The translations under genes were made by a program, and so were the position numbers. The notes beneath the pieces are model-generated. The model ran no database searches. It was not told where the DNA came from and saw only the letters and a list, made by a program, of their open reading frames with translations. 64,000 nucleotides of DNA from contig NZ_BLPF01000002.1 in the NCBI RefSeq assembly GCF_011764425.1, positions 744,997 to 808,996 of the forward strand. Direction: 5' to 3'. Positions 1 to 8,885 of the stretch are shown here, piece after piece. Origin of the DNA: Phytohabitans houttuyneae (GTDB lineage Bacteria; Actinomycetota; Actinomycetes; Mycobacteriales; Micromonosporaceae). Positions within the stretch are counted from its first letter, which is position 1, and every line of letters begins with the position of its first letter.

Positions 1-1
1 C

Positions 2-409
2 GCATATCTGAAGTGGTACGACCTCCACCGCGAGGACCAGCGGGTCGATCCCGACGTCGACCTCAAGGCGCGCGAGTTTCTGCGCGCCGAGGCGGCCACC
101 GGCCGGCTGCCCATTTCCGGCGACCTCGGGTTCGTCATCGACCACCTTTCCGGCGAACACATCCACCTCCTGCTGGTGTTCACCTGGCGGAGCAACAACG
201 AGATGTGGGAGTCGGTGTACTACATGGACGTCCGCGACGGTGAGCCGTTCCGGCTGCTTCCGCAGGGCACGCACCGCGGCGCCATCTGCGTCTGGGAGTT
301 CGGCGCGGTGGCGCACGAGCACCTGGCCTGGACGCGATATCTGCGCTCCGACCGTGACGAGCAGGCCAAGCGGGCGTACGTCGAAAGCCAGTTCACCGGC
401 CTGATCTGA
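2..409 (+). CDS. Conserved hypothetical protein, 5' truncated by the window edge
   Basis: An open frame enters from the left edge (reading from base 2) and ends at TGA 407-409, leaving about 135 C-terminal residues. The visible part is acidic and aromatic-rich with no signal peptide or membrane segment in view. Internal ATGs exist, but the frame is open upstream of them and reads as ordinary protein, so the gene starts outside the window. I do not recognise a family. It converges on the WXG-like gene that follows with a 5-base gap. Confidence 0.65.
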   Translation, partial: AYLKWYDLHREDQRVDPDVDLKAREFLRAEAATGRLPISGDLGFVIDHLSGEHIHLLLVFTWRSNNEMWESVYYMDVRDGEPFRLLPQGTHRGAICVWEFGAVAHEHLAWTRYLRSDRDEQAKRAYVESQFTGLI

Positions 410-414
410 CGCGG

Positions 415-1821
415 TCAGACGCCGCCCACGCGGCCGGGCTCCGGGACGGCGGAGGGCGTGCGCAGGTCGGCCGTCCTGCGGATGAACTCCGCGGCCTGAT
501 CGTCGCTGAGCTGAAACGCCGTCGCGGCATCCACCACGGCGACACCGGCGGCGTCCAGGGCTTCCTCGGTGCGGGTCAGCAGCCCGTCGAGCCTGATCCG
601 GGCGTCCTCGAACTCTTCCACCGACCGCGGGAAGAACCGGGCGAGCGACCCCGGCGTCATGCAGAACGCGAGTTCCCGCGAGGCCTGCGCGTACTGGCCA
701 GCGGCACCGGCCAGGTTGACCTTGCCGGCCCGGTACAGCGCGACGACGGTCAGGACGACGGGATCCCGGTCCAGTGGTACGCCGGTGGACCTGTTGAGCG
801 TCAGAGCCTCGAACGTCTCCGCGCCCGGGTTGGCGATCTGTGGCGGGTCCATGGCCATGCCGGGGTTGGCGAGCGCCCTTTCGCTGGTCAGGACTTCCGC
901 GAGGGCGGCCGACAGCTTGACGTCCCCGTCGGTGAAGGACTGCTCGATCGTGGTGAGCGTCTGCCAGGTGGCCTGGATGACTTCCCAGACGGTGCCGCCG
1001 TCGGCCCCCACCTCGGCGACTCCGGGGTTCGCTCGGGGATCGACGACGTACGGCGCCGCGAGCGTGACGACACCCGCGCCCAGCGAGATGGGCCCGGCGA
1101 CCGGCGCGAGAGGCGGAAACAGCGACAGCGCGCCGAACACGACCGACGCGATGGACAGGCCGAGCATCGCGCTGGCGAACTCCTCCTCCGTCGGCGGGAT
1201 GCCCGGCTTGCCGAGTGCGGCGAGGCACTCCTCCGCGGCCATGAGCAGCGCGTTGCCGATGGCGATCACGTAGTCGTGCAGCGTCTGTGCCGTGACCGCC
1301 ATCTGGTAGACGTACGCCCTCTGCCGCAGCGAGGTGTCGTGAAACGGCACGAGGAACCTGCTGTGGAAGGTCTGTGCGGCATCACCCTGCCACTGCCACT
1401 CGACGATCAGCGCGCTGACCTCCGCCACGGTGAGGTCGGCGTACCCGATGCGGTCGTGGATGGTGGCTGGCGGCCCGTCGGGCGGCGGCTCGGCGCTCTG
1501 TCCACCGAGCAGACCCACCAGCGCGGTCAGGTTGAGCGAGTCCAGGTCGTAGTACGCCCGGAACCGGGCCAGGAGCGCGTCGAGGTCGCTGTTGAACCGG
1601 GACGTCTGCTCCTGCGCGGTGGCGATGAGCTGCCTCTGCGCCTCCTCGTCCCATTGCTGGCCGAGCGTCGGCTGGTTCATCGGATTTGCCCAGTCGAAGG
1701 CCACCTCGCCCCGGTCGTCGAAGTGCAGCCCGTACTTGTGCAGCTCGTTGGCGGCGAACAGCTCCATCGCCCACCTGCGGATCTCAACCAGCTTCGGTTC
1801 GAGCTCGTCGGCCAAACGCAT
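415..1821 (-). CDS. Hypothetical WXG-like protein with central hydrophobic segment
   Basis: A 468-residue protein with ATG at 1821. The N-terminal half is helical and acidic, with a WQWQGDAAQTFHSRF stretch near residue 145 resembling the core of WXG100/ESX-type helical hairpins. A hydrophobic Gly/Ala/Pro-rich stretch around residues 220-265 could form one or two membrane helices. The C-terminal 200 residues are again helical. Large proteins of this build occur in actinomycetes next to type VII secretion-like genes, but no secretion ATPase is in view. It lies downstream of another membrane-anchored hypothetical on the same strand and may share its transcript. Function unknown. Confidence 0.6.
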   Translation of the reverse strand: MRLADELEPKLVEIRRWAMELFAANELHKYGLHFDDRGEVAFDWANPMNQPTLGQQWDEEAQRQLIATAQEQTSRFNSDLDALLARFRAYYDLDSLNLTALVGLLGGQSAEPPPDGPPATIHDRIGYADLTVAEVSALIVEWQWQGDAAQTFHSRFLVPFHDTSLRQRAYVYQMAVTAQTLHDYVIAIGNALLMAAEECLAALGKPGIPPTEEEFASAMLGLSIASVVFGALSLFPPLAPVAGPISLGAGVVTLAAPYVVDPRANPGVAEVGADGGTVWEVIQATWQTLTTIEQSFTDGDVKLSAALAEVLTSERALANPGMAMDPPQIANPGAETFEALTLNRSTGVPLDRDPVVLTVVALYRAGKVNLAGAAGQYAQASRELAFCMTPGSLARFFPRSVEEFEDARIRLDGLLTRTEEALDAAGVAVVDAATAFQLSDDQAAEFIRRTADLRTPSAVPEPGRVGGV

Positions 1822-1858
1822 GCGATTTCCCCTCCGGCGGTCGGCCCGCGAATACGGC

Positions 1859-2764
1859 TCAGCGCGCCCCGTTGAGCACCGCTGTGGCGGCCTCGTCCTG
1901 ACCGCGTAGGAGGCCCTGCCACTCGGTCAGCGCGGTCGGCTCGTCTCCGAGCTCGCGTCGCTGGGCGTCGGCGAGGCTGGCGTACGCGTCGGCGAGGTAG
2001 CCGGTGTCCTGTTTGCACTCGACATCGGCCCGCGTACCCGGGTCGGTGCGTGGATCGGCGTTGACGGGCAGGTCCCGCTGCACCTCCAGCGGGTTGGCCC
2101 AGGTGAAGCCGCGCTCGCGTACGCACGCGCGCCACCGGTCGGTCGCGGCCCGGAAGCGGCCGTCCTCAGGCAGCCCGCGCAGCGCCCGGTCCTGGATCTT
2201 GAAGAGCTGGATCTGCAGCTCCATCCACCGCGCCCGCCGGTCGCCGAGGAGGCGCTGTTTGGCCTCGGCGATGCATCCCCCGCCGGGCCCGGAAACGCGC
2301 ATGGCGTCGACCTCGACGGTGAGCCGTTTCGCGGGGTCGCCGTGCAGCGCGCGCCCGTAGGCCGGATCCTCGGTACCCGTCTCGGCCGCTGGCGGAGCCG
2401 ACGTGCCGGCGGCGGCCGGCAGGGTCTCGTAGCCGAACGGGGTGGGTCGGTCGGCCACCTGCCCGTCGGAGGGCGGCGCGGCGCGGTACTGGTACCCCTG
2501 CCTGGTCATGCAGGCGGAGGTGAGGCGGTGCTCGGCAAGCGCGACCCGGTGCGTGGCCGGGGTGGTTTCGTAGATGACGTCGATCGGCGGTGGCCGGTGC
2601 TGCGGTGGCCGGCCGGCGGCCGAGGAGCCTGGCGTGCTGCGTGTGGCGACGGTCGCGACCACCGCGACCAGTGCCGCGACGGCGAGCACGCTCGCGACCC
2701 GGTAGTTGAACCGGTCCGGCGGCCGCTGGCCGCCGGACCCTTGCGCGCGGTTCAGGAGAAGCAT
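1859..2764 (-). CDS. Membrane-anchored hypothetical protein
   Basis: Chosen start ATG 2764 gives about 301 residues. A longer reading from GTG 2857 would run through the end of the upstream gene and adds a basic, low-quality N-terminus. A single hydrophobic helix at about residues 25-43 (VASVLAVAALVAVVATVA) is followed by a Pro/Ser-rich linker and an extracytoplasmic domain with a few Cys (for example SACMTRQGYQY). The start overlaps the end of the upstream I36-like gene by 13 bases, suggesting coupling. No family recognised; conserved actinomycete lipoprotein-like proteins of similar build have no assigned role. Confidence 0.6.
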   Translation of the reverse strand: MLLLNRAQGSGGQRPPDRFNYRVASVLAVAALVAVVATVATRSTPGSSAAGRPPQHRPPPIDVIYETTPATHRVALAEHRLTSACMTRQGYQYRAAPPSDGQVADRPTPFGYETLPAAAGTSAPPAAETGTEDPAYGRALHGDPAKRLTVEVDAMRVSGPGGGCIAEAKQRLLGDRRARWMELQIQLFKIQDRALRGLPEDGRFRAATDRWRACVRERGFTWANPLEVQRDLPVNADPRTDPGTRADVECKQDTGYLADAYASLADAQRRELGDEPTALTEWQGLLRGQDEAATAVLNGAR

Positions 2765-3183
2765 GCCGCCGAGGCCCCGACGATCATGCGTAGTGAACCT
2801 GATTCGTCGGCCTGCCCGATGTAGTCGCCACGCACGCCGTTGTTGCTCAGCTCCCACGACTCGACCCGGCCGCCCGGGTTTACGCAGAAGTTGTAGTTGG
2901 AGTAGTTGTAGCCGTAGTAGTAGACGCTCCGATAGTTGCCGGAGGAGGAGTTGCTGGCGGACTGGATGTTGTTGTCCACCGTCACGCCACTGGGAAAGTA
3001 GTTGTCCCGGAAGTCCGGGTCGCTGTTGAAAAACGCGTGCCGGTCACTGCCGATACCCAGGACAAAGCCGCAATGGTGGCTGGGTGGGCAGGATGGATCG
3101 GCGGCGGCGGGCGCCGCCGGCCACAAGGCCGCCGCCATGAATGCGGCCACGGCGGCGGTGAAGAACCTGCGGGTATTACCCAT
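2752..3183 (-). CDS. Secreted peptidase inhibitor family I36-like protein
   Basis: 143 residues with a clear signal peptide (basic MGNTRRF, hydrophobic core, AAA-DP cleavage area near residue 29). The mature part has paired Cys and a Tyr/Asn/Ser-rich stretch (YRSVYYYGYNYSNYNFC) typical of the small beta/gamma-crystallin-like I36 inhibitor family of Streptomyces. A Shine-Dalgarno-like AGGGGGA lies just before ATG 3183, inside one unit of an 18-bp tandem repeat. It is likely exported and may inhibit metalloproteases; this is inferred from the family only. Confidence 0.6.
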   Translation of the reverse strand: MGNTRRFFTAAVAAFMAAALWPAAPAAADPSCPPSHHCGFVLGIGSDRHAFFNSDPDFRDNYFPSGVTVDNNIQSASNSSSGNYRSVYYYGYNYSNYNFCVNPGGRVESWELSNNGVRGDYIGQADESGSLRMIVGASAACFS

Positions 3184-3189
3184 GCCTAT

Positions 3190-3225
3190 CCCCCTATTTG
3201 GACGTGTCCCCCTATTTGGACGTGG
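3190..3225. repeat. 18-bp tandem direct repeat (two units)
   Basis: Two adjacent copies of CCCCCTATTTGGACGTGT, 3190-3207 and 3208-3225, the second ending in G instead of T. They sit in the divergent region between the I36-like gene (minus) and the AfsR-like gene (plus). Read on the minus strand each unit contains an AGGGGG purine run, so the copy next to ATG 3183 also supplies its ribosome-binding site. It may be a duplicated 5' leader or a direct-repeat operator. Confidence 0.7.
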
Positions 3226-3405
3226 TTGTCCCGCACGGCGTCAAGAGACGGCTGGCGCCGCACCGGCCGGCCCCCGTACTCCGGCCGCTGCGGCGCCAGC
3301 CGTCAGAGAGCCTGTCGACTCATCGACATCAGCAGGGTGGTGGGCGAGGCTAGGCCGGATACTCAACGTATTCTTAATGGCCGATCAACGAGGAGGCCGT
3401 CTGGC

Positions 3406-6400
3406 ATGAGCGGCCAGTTGCTGGAGGTCCGCTTACTCGGGCCGGTGGAGGTGTACTCCGAAAAGAGGCTCCTCCCGGCAGGACCACCCCAGCAGCGCCG
3501 CCTGCTGGCGGCGTTGGCGGCTGACACCGGCCGGATGGTGACAGTGCAGGCGCTGATCGACCGGGTGTGGGACGAGGCACCCAGCGGCGCCCGCCACACC
3601 TTGCACGTGCTGATCACCCGCCTGCGCGGGGTCCTGCGCGACGGCGACCAGACACTGGCGCGGATCACGCACCGCTCCGGCGGATACGTGCTGGAGATCG
3701 ACCCGCCGCAGGTGGACGTGCACCGCTTTCTCGCCCTCGTCGCGTCGGCCCGCGGCGCTGACCTGCCCGGCCACGACCGGGTCGAGATGCTCCGGCAGGC
3801 CCGGGAGCTGTGGCGTGGCGACCCGCTGGCGGACGTGCCGGGGCAATGGGCGGCGCGCACCCGCGACGCGTGGCGCCAGCAGTACCTGGACGCGTCGCTC
3901 GCGTGGGCACGGGCCGAGCTTTCGGCCGGCGACCCCGACGCCGTCATCGGCCCGCTGACCGAACTGGCCGGTGACCACCCGCTCGTCGAGCCGCTGGCCG
4001 CGGTGCTGATGCGGGCGCTGTTCACCGCCGGGCGCGCCGCCGACGCCCTGCAGCACTACACGGTGATCCGCGAGCGTCTGGCGGAGCAGCTCGGCGTGGA
4101 CCCGGGCCAGGAGCTGCAGGCCATGTACCGGTCGATCCTGCGCGGCGACCCGCACCAGCCGCCGCCCCCGGTCGCCGCCCCGTCCGGCGCGGCCCCGCGG
4201 CGGGTGCCGGCACAGCTGCCGGCGGACGTGGCCGCGTTTACCGGCCGCGCCGGTGAGGTGGCCGAGGTCGACGCCCTCCTGTCCGGCCACTCCGAAATGG
4301 AGGGTCCGAAACCGGAGCCCACGGCGGTGGTGATCACCGCGGTCTCCGGCACCGCCGGGGTGGGCAAGACCGCCTTGGCGCTGCGGTGCGCCCACCGGGC
4401 GGCCGGCCGTTTCCCGGACGGGCAGGTGTACCTGAACCTGCGCGGCTACGACCCCGACCAGCCGGTGAAGGCCGCGGACGCGCTGGCCCGGCTCCTGCAC
4501 ACGCTGGGCGTCGCCGCCTCCGACATCCCGCTGGACGCCGACGAGCGTGCCGCCCTCTACCGCACGGGGATCGCCGGCCGGCGGATGCTGATCGTCCTGG
4601 ACAACGCGGCCACCGTCGAGCAGGTGCGCCCGCTGCTGCCCGGCACGCCCTCGTGCGCGGTGCTGGTGACCAGCCGCGACTCGATGGCCGGACTCGTCGC
4701 CGTGCACGGCGCCCACCGGGTCAGCCTGGACCCGCTTCCGACCGACGACGCGATGGCGCTGCTGCGCCGGCTCGTCGGCTCCCGTGTCGACACCGAACCC
4801 GAGTCCGCGCTCGCCCTCGCCGAGCAGTGCGCCGGGCTGCCGCTGGCGTTGCGGGTCGCCGCCGAGCTGGCCGCCTCCCGCCCCACGACCCCACTGTCCG
4901 ACCTGGTGGCCGAGCTCGCAGACGGGCAGCGGCGGCTGCACATGCTCAACGCGGGCGGCGACCCGCGCGGAGCGGTGACCGCCGTGTTCTCCTGGTCGGT
5001 GCGGCACCTCCCCCCGGACGCCGCCGCGGCTTTCGGCCTGCTCGGCCTGCACCCCGGCGCAGACTTCGACGCCTACGCGGTCGCCGCGCTGGCCGGCACC
5101 AGCCTCGACGACGCGCGCCGCATCCAAGGGGTACTCGCCCGGGCCCACCTGGTCCATCCGGCCGGCCAGGGCCGCTGCGGCATGCACGACCTGCTGCGTG
5201 CCTACGCCACCGGTCTGGCCACGGCCGGCGACCCGGCACAGGATCCCCAGGCGGCCCTGGGCCGGCTGCTCGACTACTACCTCGCCACGGCGTCCGCCGC
5301 GATGCGCCCCTTGTATCCCGCCGAGGCGCACTACCGGCCTCGCGTCCGGCCGGCCAGCACGCCGGTACCGGCCCTCACCGACCCGGACACCGCCCGCACG
5401 TGGCTGGACACCGAGCTGCCCAACCTTGTCGCGGTCGTCGCGTACGCCGCCGCGCACGGCTGGACCACTCACGCGACGCGACTCGCCGCGACCCTGTTCA
5501 GCTACCTCGACGGTGGCCACCACACCGACGCGCTGACCGTACACACCCACGCCCACCAGGCCGCCCAGGAGGCCGGGGATCCGGACGGACAGGCGCACGC
5601 GCTGCTCGGCGCCGCCGCCGCCCACCGGCGGCTGGGCCACTACGGGCCGGCCGCCGACCACTACGAGCGGGCGCTACCCATGTTTCGGCAGGCCGGCGAC
5701 GAGCACGGCGAAGCCCGCGCGCTCAACGGACTCGGCACCGTCGAGCGGCGGCTCGGCCAGTACGGGCCGGCCGTCGAGCACCACGAGCAGGCCCTGGCCC
5801 TGTTTCGGCGCACCGGCGACCAGCACGGCGAAGCCAACGCCTTGAACAACCTCGGCCTGCTCTGGCGGCGGCTCGGCGACTACGTGCGGGCCGCCGACCA
5901 CCACAGGCAGGCCCTCATCCTGTACCGGCAGACCCGTGACCGGGACGGCGAGGCGCACACGCTCAACAACCTCGGCCTCATCGAGCAGCAGCTCGGTGAG
6001 CACCGGCCGGCCGCCGAGCACCACGAGCAGGCGCTGGCCCAGTTCCGGGCACTGGGACACCGCGACGGCGAGGCGAGCGCGCTGGACAACCTCGGCATCG
6101 TCCACACTCGACTCAGCCAGCCCGAAGAGGCGATCTGGTACTTCGAGCAGGCCCTCACCATCGTTCGCGAGATCGGGGAGCGGGGCGGCGAGGCGTGGAT
6201 CCTCAACGGCCTCGGCGAGGCAAGCCACACGCTGGGACGCCCGGGCGACGCCCTCACCCACCACACCGCCGCCCTGACCCTCGCCACCGAGCTCAGCGCC
6301 GAGGACCAGCAGGCCCGTGCCCACGCCGGCCTCGGCCGCGCCCACCACACGCTCGGCAACCACGGCGTCGCGCGCGCACACTACGACCACGCCCTCGCCA

Positions 6401-6480
6401 CCTACACGCGCCTCGGCATGCCCGACGCCGACGGCATCCGTACCCGGCTGGCCACCCTCGACCACGCACACTCGGCGTGA
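3406..6480 (+). CDS. AfsR/SARP-family regulator with NB-ARC and TPR domains
   Basis: 1024 residues from ATG 3406, preceded by GAGGAGG; the frame is open further upstream, but that part reads as intergenic. Residues 1-100 are an OmpR-like winged-helix DNA-binding domain and about 100-250 a bacterial transcriptional activation domain. About 300-560 is an NB-ARC NTPase with Walker A GTAGVGKTAL near residue 316. From about 700 to 1010 there are repeated 40-residue TPRs (HGEANALNNLGLLWRRLGDY type). This matches AfsR (about 993 residues), a pleiotropic activator of antibiotic synthesis that binds ATP and senses input through its TPRs. It is 9 kb from the PKS cluster, so it could be a global regulator or act on nearby genes. 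Confidence 0.9.
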   Translation: MSGQLLEVRLLGPVEVYSEKRLLPAGPPQQRRLLAALAADTGRMVTVQALIDRVWDEAPSGARHTLHVLITRLRGVLRDGDQTLARITHRSGGYVLEIDPPQVDVHRFLALVASARGADLPGHDRVEMLRQARELWRGDPLADVPGQWAARTRDAWRQQYLDASLAWARAELSAGDPDAVIGPLTELAGDHPLVEPLAAVLMRALFTAGRAADALQHYTVIRERLAEQLGVDPGQELQAMYRSILRGDPHQPPPPVAAPSGAAPRRVPAQLPADVAAFTGRAGEVAEVDALLSGHSEMEGPKPEPTAVVITAVSGTAGVGKTALALRCAHRAAGRFPDGQVYLNLRGYDPDQPVKAADALARLLHTLGVAASDIPLDADERAALYRTGIAGRRMLIVLDNAATVEQVRPLLPGTPSCAVLVTSRDSMAGLVAVHGAHRVSLDPLPTDDAMALLRRLVGSRVDTEPESALALAEQCAGLPLALRVAAELAASRPTTPLSDLVAELADGQRRLHMLNAGGDPRGAVTAVFSWSVRHLPPDAAAAFGLLGLHPGADFDAYAVAALAGTSLDDARRIQGVLARAHLVHPAGQGRCGMHDLLRAYATGLATAGDPAQDPQAALGRLLDYYLATASAAMRPLYPAEAHYRPRVRPASTPVPALTDPDTARTWLDTELPNLVAVVAYAAAHGWTTHATRLAATLFSYLDGGHHTDALTVHTHAHQAAQEAGDPDGQAHALLGAAAAHRRLGHYGPAADHYERALPMFRQAGDEHGEARALNGLGTVERRLGQYGPAVEHHEQALALFRRTGDQHGEANALNNLGLLWRRLGDYVRAADHHRQALILYRQTRDRDGEAHTLNNLGLIEQQLGEHRPAAEHHEQALAQFRALGHRDGEASALDNLGIVHTRLSQPEEAIWYFEQALTIVREIGERGGEAWILNGLGEASHTLGRPGDALTHHTAALTLATELSAEDQQARAHAGLGRAHHTLGNHGVARAHYDHALATYTRLGMPDADGIRTRLATLDHAHSA

Positions 6481-6499
6481 CGGCCGCGGCGGGGGAGGC

Positions 6500-7342
6500 T
6501 CAGATGTTGCGCCGTAGCGCCGTTTCGACGGCGTCTACCAGCGGATCCGCTTCGGTGCGGGGGTGACGGGCGAGGCCGAGCTCGACGTCCGGCAGGGCGG
6601 GCAGGGCGTCCACGTCGTGCAAGGCCATGGCCGGTTCGACGTTGACGGGCATGAGCACCCCGACGCCGAGCCCGGCCCGCAGCGCGGCGAGCACGCCGAC
6701 GAGGCTGTTGCTCTCGAACGCCACCCGCCAGCGCCGAGAGCTGCGTTCCAAGGTGTCCACCGCCGCCGCACGCCAGGCGCACGTGTTCGAAAACAGCACC
6801 ACCGGCAGCGGATCGGCGGTGACGTCCACGCCCTGGCCGATCGCCCAGACGAGCGGTCGCCGTACCGTCCAGCGCGGCGGCCCGGGAAGGTCCGGCACCT
6901 CGTCGAGCACGAGGTGAACGCGGCCCGCCTCGTATGCCTCCCGCATCGCGGCGGTGGAGACGCTGAGCACCTCCAGCGTCGCGCCGGGGTGCAGCCGGGC
7001 GAGGTCGGCGAGGGCCTGCGGAAGCGGGGACGCGGCGAGGTCTTCGAGCAGCCCGACGCCACAGTGGCCGGTCAGCGCGCGCCCGGTTTCGCTGAGCGCC
7101 TGCGCGGCGAGCGAGAGGATCCGCTCCGCGTAGGGCAGAAGCTCCTCGCCAGCCCGTGTGGGCAGGACGCCGGACGACGATCGGTACAGCAGGGGATGGC
7201 CGACAGCGCTTTCGAGCTTGCGCAGCTGCTGGCTGATCGCGGGCTGGGTGTGGCCGAGCGCGGTGGCGGCACGGCTGATGCTGCCCTCCCGCACGGCGGT
7301 GACGAACGACCGCAGCAGCGCGAACTCCAGATCCTTGGCCAT
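6500..7342 (-). CDS. LysR-family transcriptional regulator
   Basis: 280 residues, ATG 7342. The N-terminal helix-turn-helix (SISRAATALGHTQPAISQQL, residues 20-39) and the linker helix are canonical. Residues 90-275 form the periplasmic-binding-protein-like effector domain. It is divergent from the MFS transporter with 72 bases between the starts. A TTCATT-N11-AATGAA dyad at 7348-7370, directly upstream of its start, fits the LysR T-N11-A box, so autoregulation and control of the transporter are expected. The ligand cannot be inferred. Confidence 0.9.
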   Translation of the reverse strand: MAKDLEFALLRSFVTAVREGSISRAATALGHTQPAISQQLRKLESAVGHPLLYRSSSGVLPTRAGEELLPYAERILSLAAQALSETGRALTGHCGVGLLEDLAASPLPQALADLARLHPGATLEVLSVSTAAMREAYEAGRVHLVLDEVPDLPGPPRWTVRRPLVWAIGQGVDVTADPLPVVLFSNTCAWRAAAVDTLERSSRRWRVAFESNSLVGVLAALRAGLGVGVLMPVNVEPAMALHDVDALPALPDVELGLARHPRTEADPLVDAVETALRRNI

Positions 7343-7347
7343 AAGCG

Positions 7348-7370
7348 TTCATTATGTCGACTCCAATGAA
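7348..7370. promoter_or_regulatory. LysR-box-like dyad
   Basis: A perfect 6-bp inverted repeat, TTCATT (7348-7353) and AATGAA (7365-7370), with an 11-base spacer. It lies 6 bases upstream of the LysR start codon in the LysR/MFS divergent region. The T-N11-A form is the classical LysR-type recognition geometry. Confidence 0.55.
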
Positions 7371-7400
7371 ATCAACGGTTCCTATCGCGCGGCGGTTGAT
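7371..7400. promoter_or_regulatory. Second inverted repeat upstream of the MFS gene
   Basis: ATCAAC (7371-7376) and GTTGAT (7395-7400) with an 18-base spacer, ending 14 bases before the GTG of the transporter. It probably overlaps that promoter or leader and is a candidate activation site for the LysR protein. Confidence 0.4.
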
Positions 7401-7414
7401 CTAGCGTCACGCAG

Positions 7415-8641
7415 GTGACCAGATACCGGCAGGTGCTCGCCGTGCCGGGGATGGCGCCGCTGCTCGGCATCTCGCTGCTCGCCCGTACCGCGATCACGGC
7501 CGACGTGATGGCGCTGACGCTGTACGTCGTGCTGGGCCTGGACCTGAGCTATGCGGCGGCCGGTGGTGTCGCGGCGGCCATGACCGCCGGTGTGGCGCTG
7601 GGCGGGCCGCTGCTCGGCCGCGTGATCGACCGGCGCGGCCTGCGCGTGGTGGTGCTGGCCACGGTCGCCCTGCAGGCCGTGTTCTGGCTCAGCGTGCCGT
7701 TCCTGGCGTACGGGTTCCTGCTGGGCGCCGCGTTGGCCGCGGGTCTGCTGATGGTGCCGGCCCAGGCCGTGACCAGGCAGGCGATCGCCGCGATGACGAC
7801 GGCGGACCAGCGGCGGGCCGCGTTCGCGCTGGAATCGGTGCAGGGCGAGCTGTCATACATCGTGGGCCCGGCCGTGGTGATCCTGTGCGCGGCCAAGGCG
7901 TCCTCCGGTGTGGTGGCGTGGGGAGTCGGCGCCGCGATCGTGGCCGGCGGAGCCGGGATTGCCCTGCTCAACCCGCCGGTGCGGGCGACACACGAGGCGG
8001 AGGCAGCCGCGGCCGCCCGACCAGGACGCCGGCAGTGGTTGGGCGCCCGCATGATCGCGGTACTGGCAATGGCGTTCGGGACCACGATGCTGCTCAGCGG
8101 AGTCGACCTCGCCATTGTCGCCACGCTCGAAGAAGCGGGTCAGGTCTCCTGGGCCGCCGCGGTGGTGGCGGTGCTCGGCCTGGCGTCCGTCGCCGGCGGG
8201 CTGATCTACGGCGCGTTGCCCCGGCCGTTGCCCACCTGGCTGCTGCTCGGCTTGCTCGGGCTCGTGACGATTCCCGCCGGCATCGCCCAGGACTGGCCCT
8301 GGCTGTGCGTCGCCATCGTCGGCACCGGGCTTCTCACCGCGCCGACCCTGTCCACAGTGGCCGACGCGGTGAGCCAGCTGGCACCGGCCAGCGTGCGGGG
8401 CGAGGCCACCGGCCTGCAGTCATCGGCGCAGAGCGCGGGCTTCGCACTCGGCGCCCCGCTCGCCGGGGCGGCGATCGACCTTTCCACGCCAGCGGGTGGC
8501 TTCGTGGCCGCCGGCCTGGCCGCACTGGCCGCCACGCTCGCCGGCGGCATGCTGTCCCGAGCACCGTCTCCCGGTACGGTCAGCGCTGTCCGGCCCGCGA
8601 GCGGCGCGGGAGTGCCGGTGGAAGGAGAAGCTGCCCGGTGA
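7415..8641 (+). CDS. MFS transporter
   Basis: 408 residues from GTG 7415. It is strongly hydrophobic with about 12 predicted membrane helices and a conserved MFS loop after helix 2 (GPLLGRVIDRRGLRVVVL). Its length and build fit drug or sugar efflux permeases of the major facilitator superfamily. The end overlaps the next small gene by 4 bases (GTGA). The divergent LysR gene suggests regulated efflux of a small molecule. Confidence 0.85.
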   Translation: MTRYRQVLAVPGMAPLLGISLLARTAITADVMALTLYVVLGLDLSYAAAGGVAAAMTAGVALGGPLLGRVIDRRGLRVVVLATVALQAVFWLSVPFLAYGFLLGAALAAGLLMVPAQAVTRQAIAAMTTADQRRAAFALESVQGELSYIVGPAVVILCAAKASSGVVAWGVGAAIVAGGAGIALLNPPVRATHEAEAAAAARPGRRQWLGARMIAVLAMAFGTTMLLSGVDLAIVATLEEAGQVSWAAAVVAVLGLASVAGGLIYGALPRPLPTWLLLGLLGLVTIPAGIAQDWPWLCVAIVGTGLLTAPTLSTVADAVSQLAPASVRGEATGLQSSAQSAGFALGAPLAGAAIDLSTPAGGFVAAGLAALAATLAGGMLSRAPSPGTVSAVRPASGAGVPVEGEAAR

Positions 8642-8805
8642 ACGACTCCGCCTGGAGGGTGCTGCTCTGGCTCACCCTCTCGCTGATCAACGCCGGCCTC
8701 GCGCAGGGCAAGGGCCGCAGCGGCTTGGTGTGGTGGCTGTCGTCGCTGGTGCTTGGCCCGCTCGCCACCCTCTTCATCGTCATCCGGCCGGCGCGCGACC
8801 GCTGA
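8638..8805 (+). CDS. Small membrane protein, 55 residues
   Basis: GTG 8638 overlaps the MFS stop (GTGA), so it is translationally coupled to the transporter. It has two hydrophobic segments (VLLWLTLSLINAG and VWWLSSLVLGPLATLFIVI) joined by a short basic loop and ends PARDR. It resembles the short two-helix proteins often found after actinomycete permeases. It may be an accessory subunit; no family assigned. Confidence 0.65.
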   Translation: MNDSAWRVLLWLTLSLINAGLAQGKGRSGLVWWLSSLVLGPLATLFIVIRPARDR

Positions 8806-8885
8806 GCCGATCGAGATGAGCGAGGTAGTTTTCCGCGCGCGAAGGCATGACCGGATTCTCCAACAGCCCGTTGGCGCGGGCTGGC

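Noticed and set aside
3433-5661. 742-codon minus-strand frame opposite the AfsR-like gene
   Set aside because: Low-complexity Gly/Val/Arg text with no motif, opposite an intact regulator with NB-ARC and TPR signatures.
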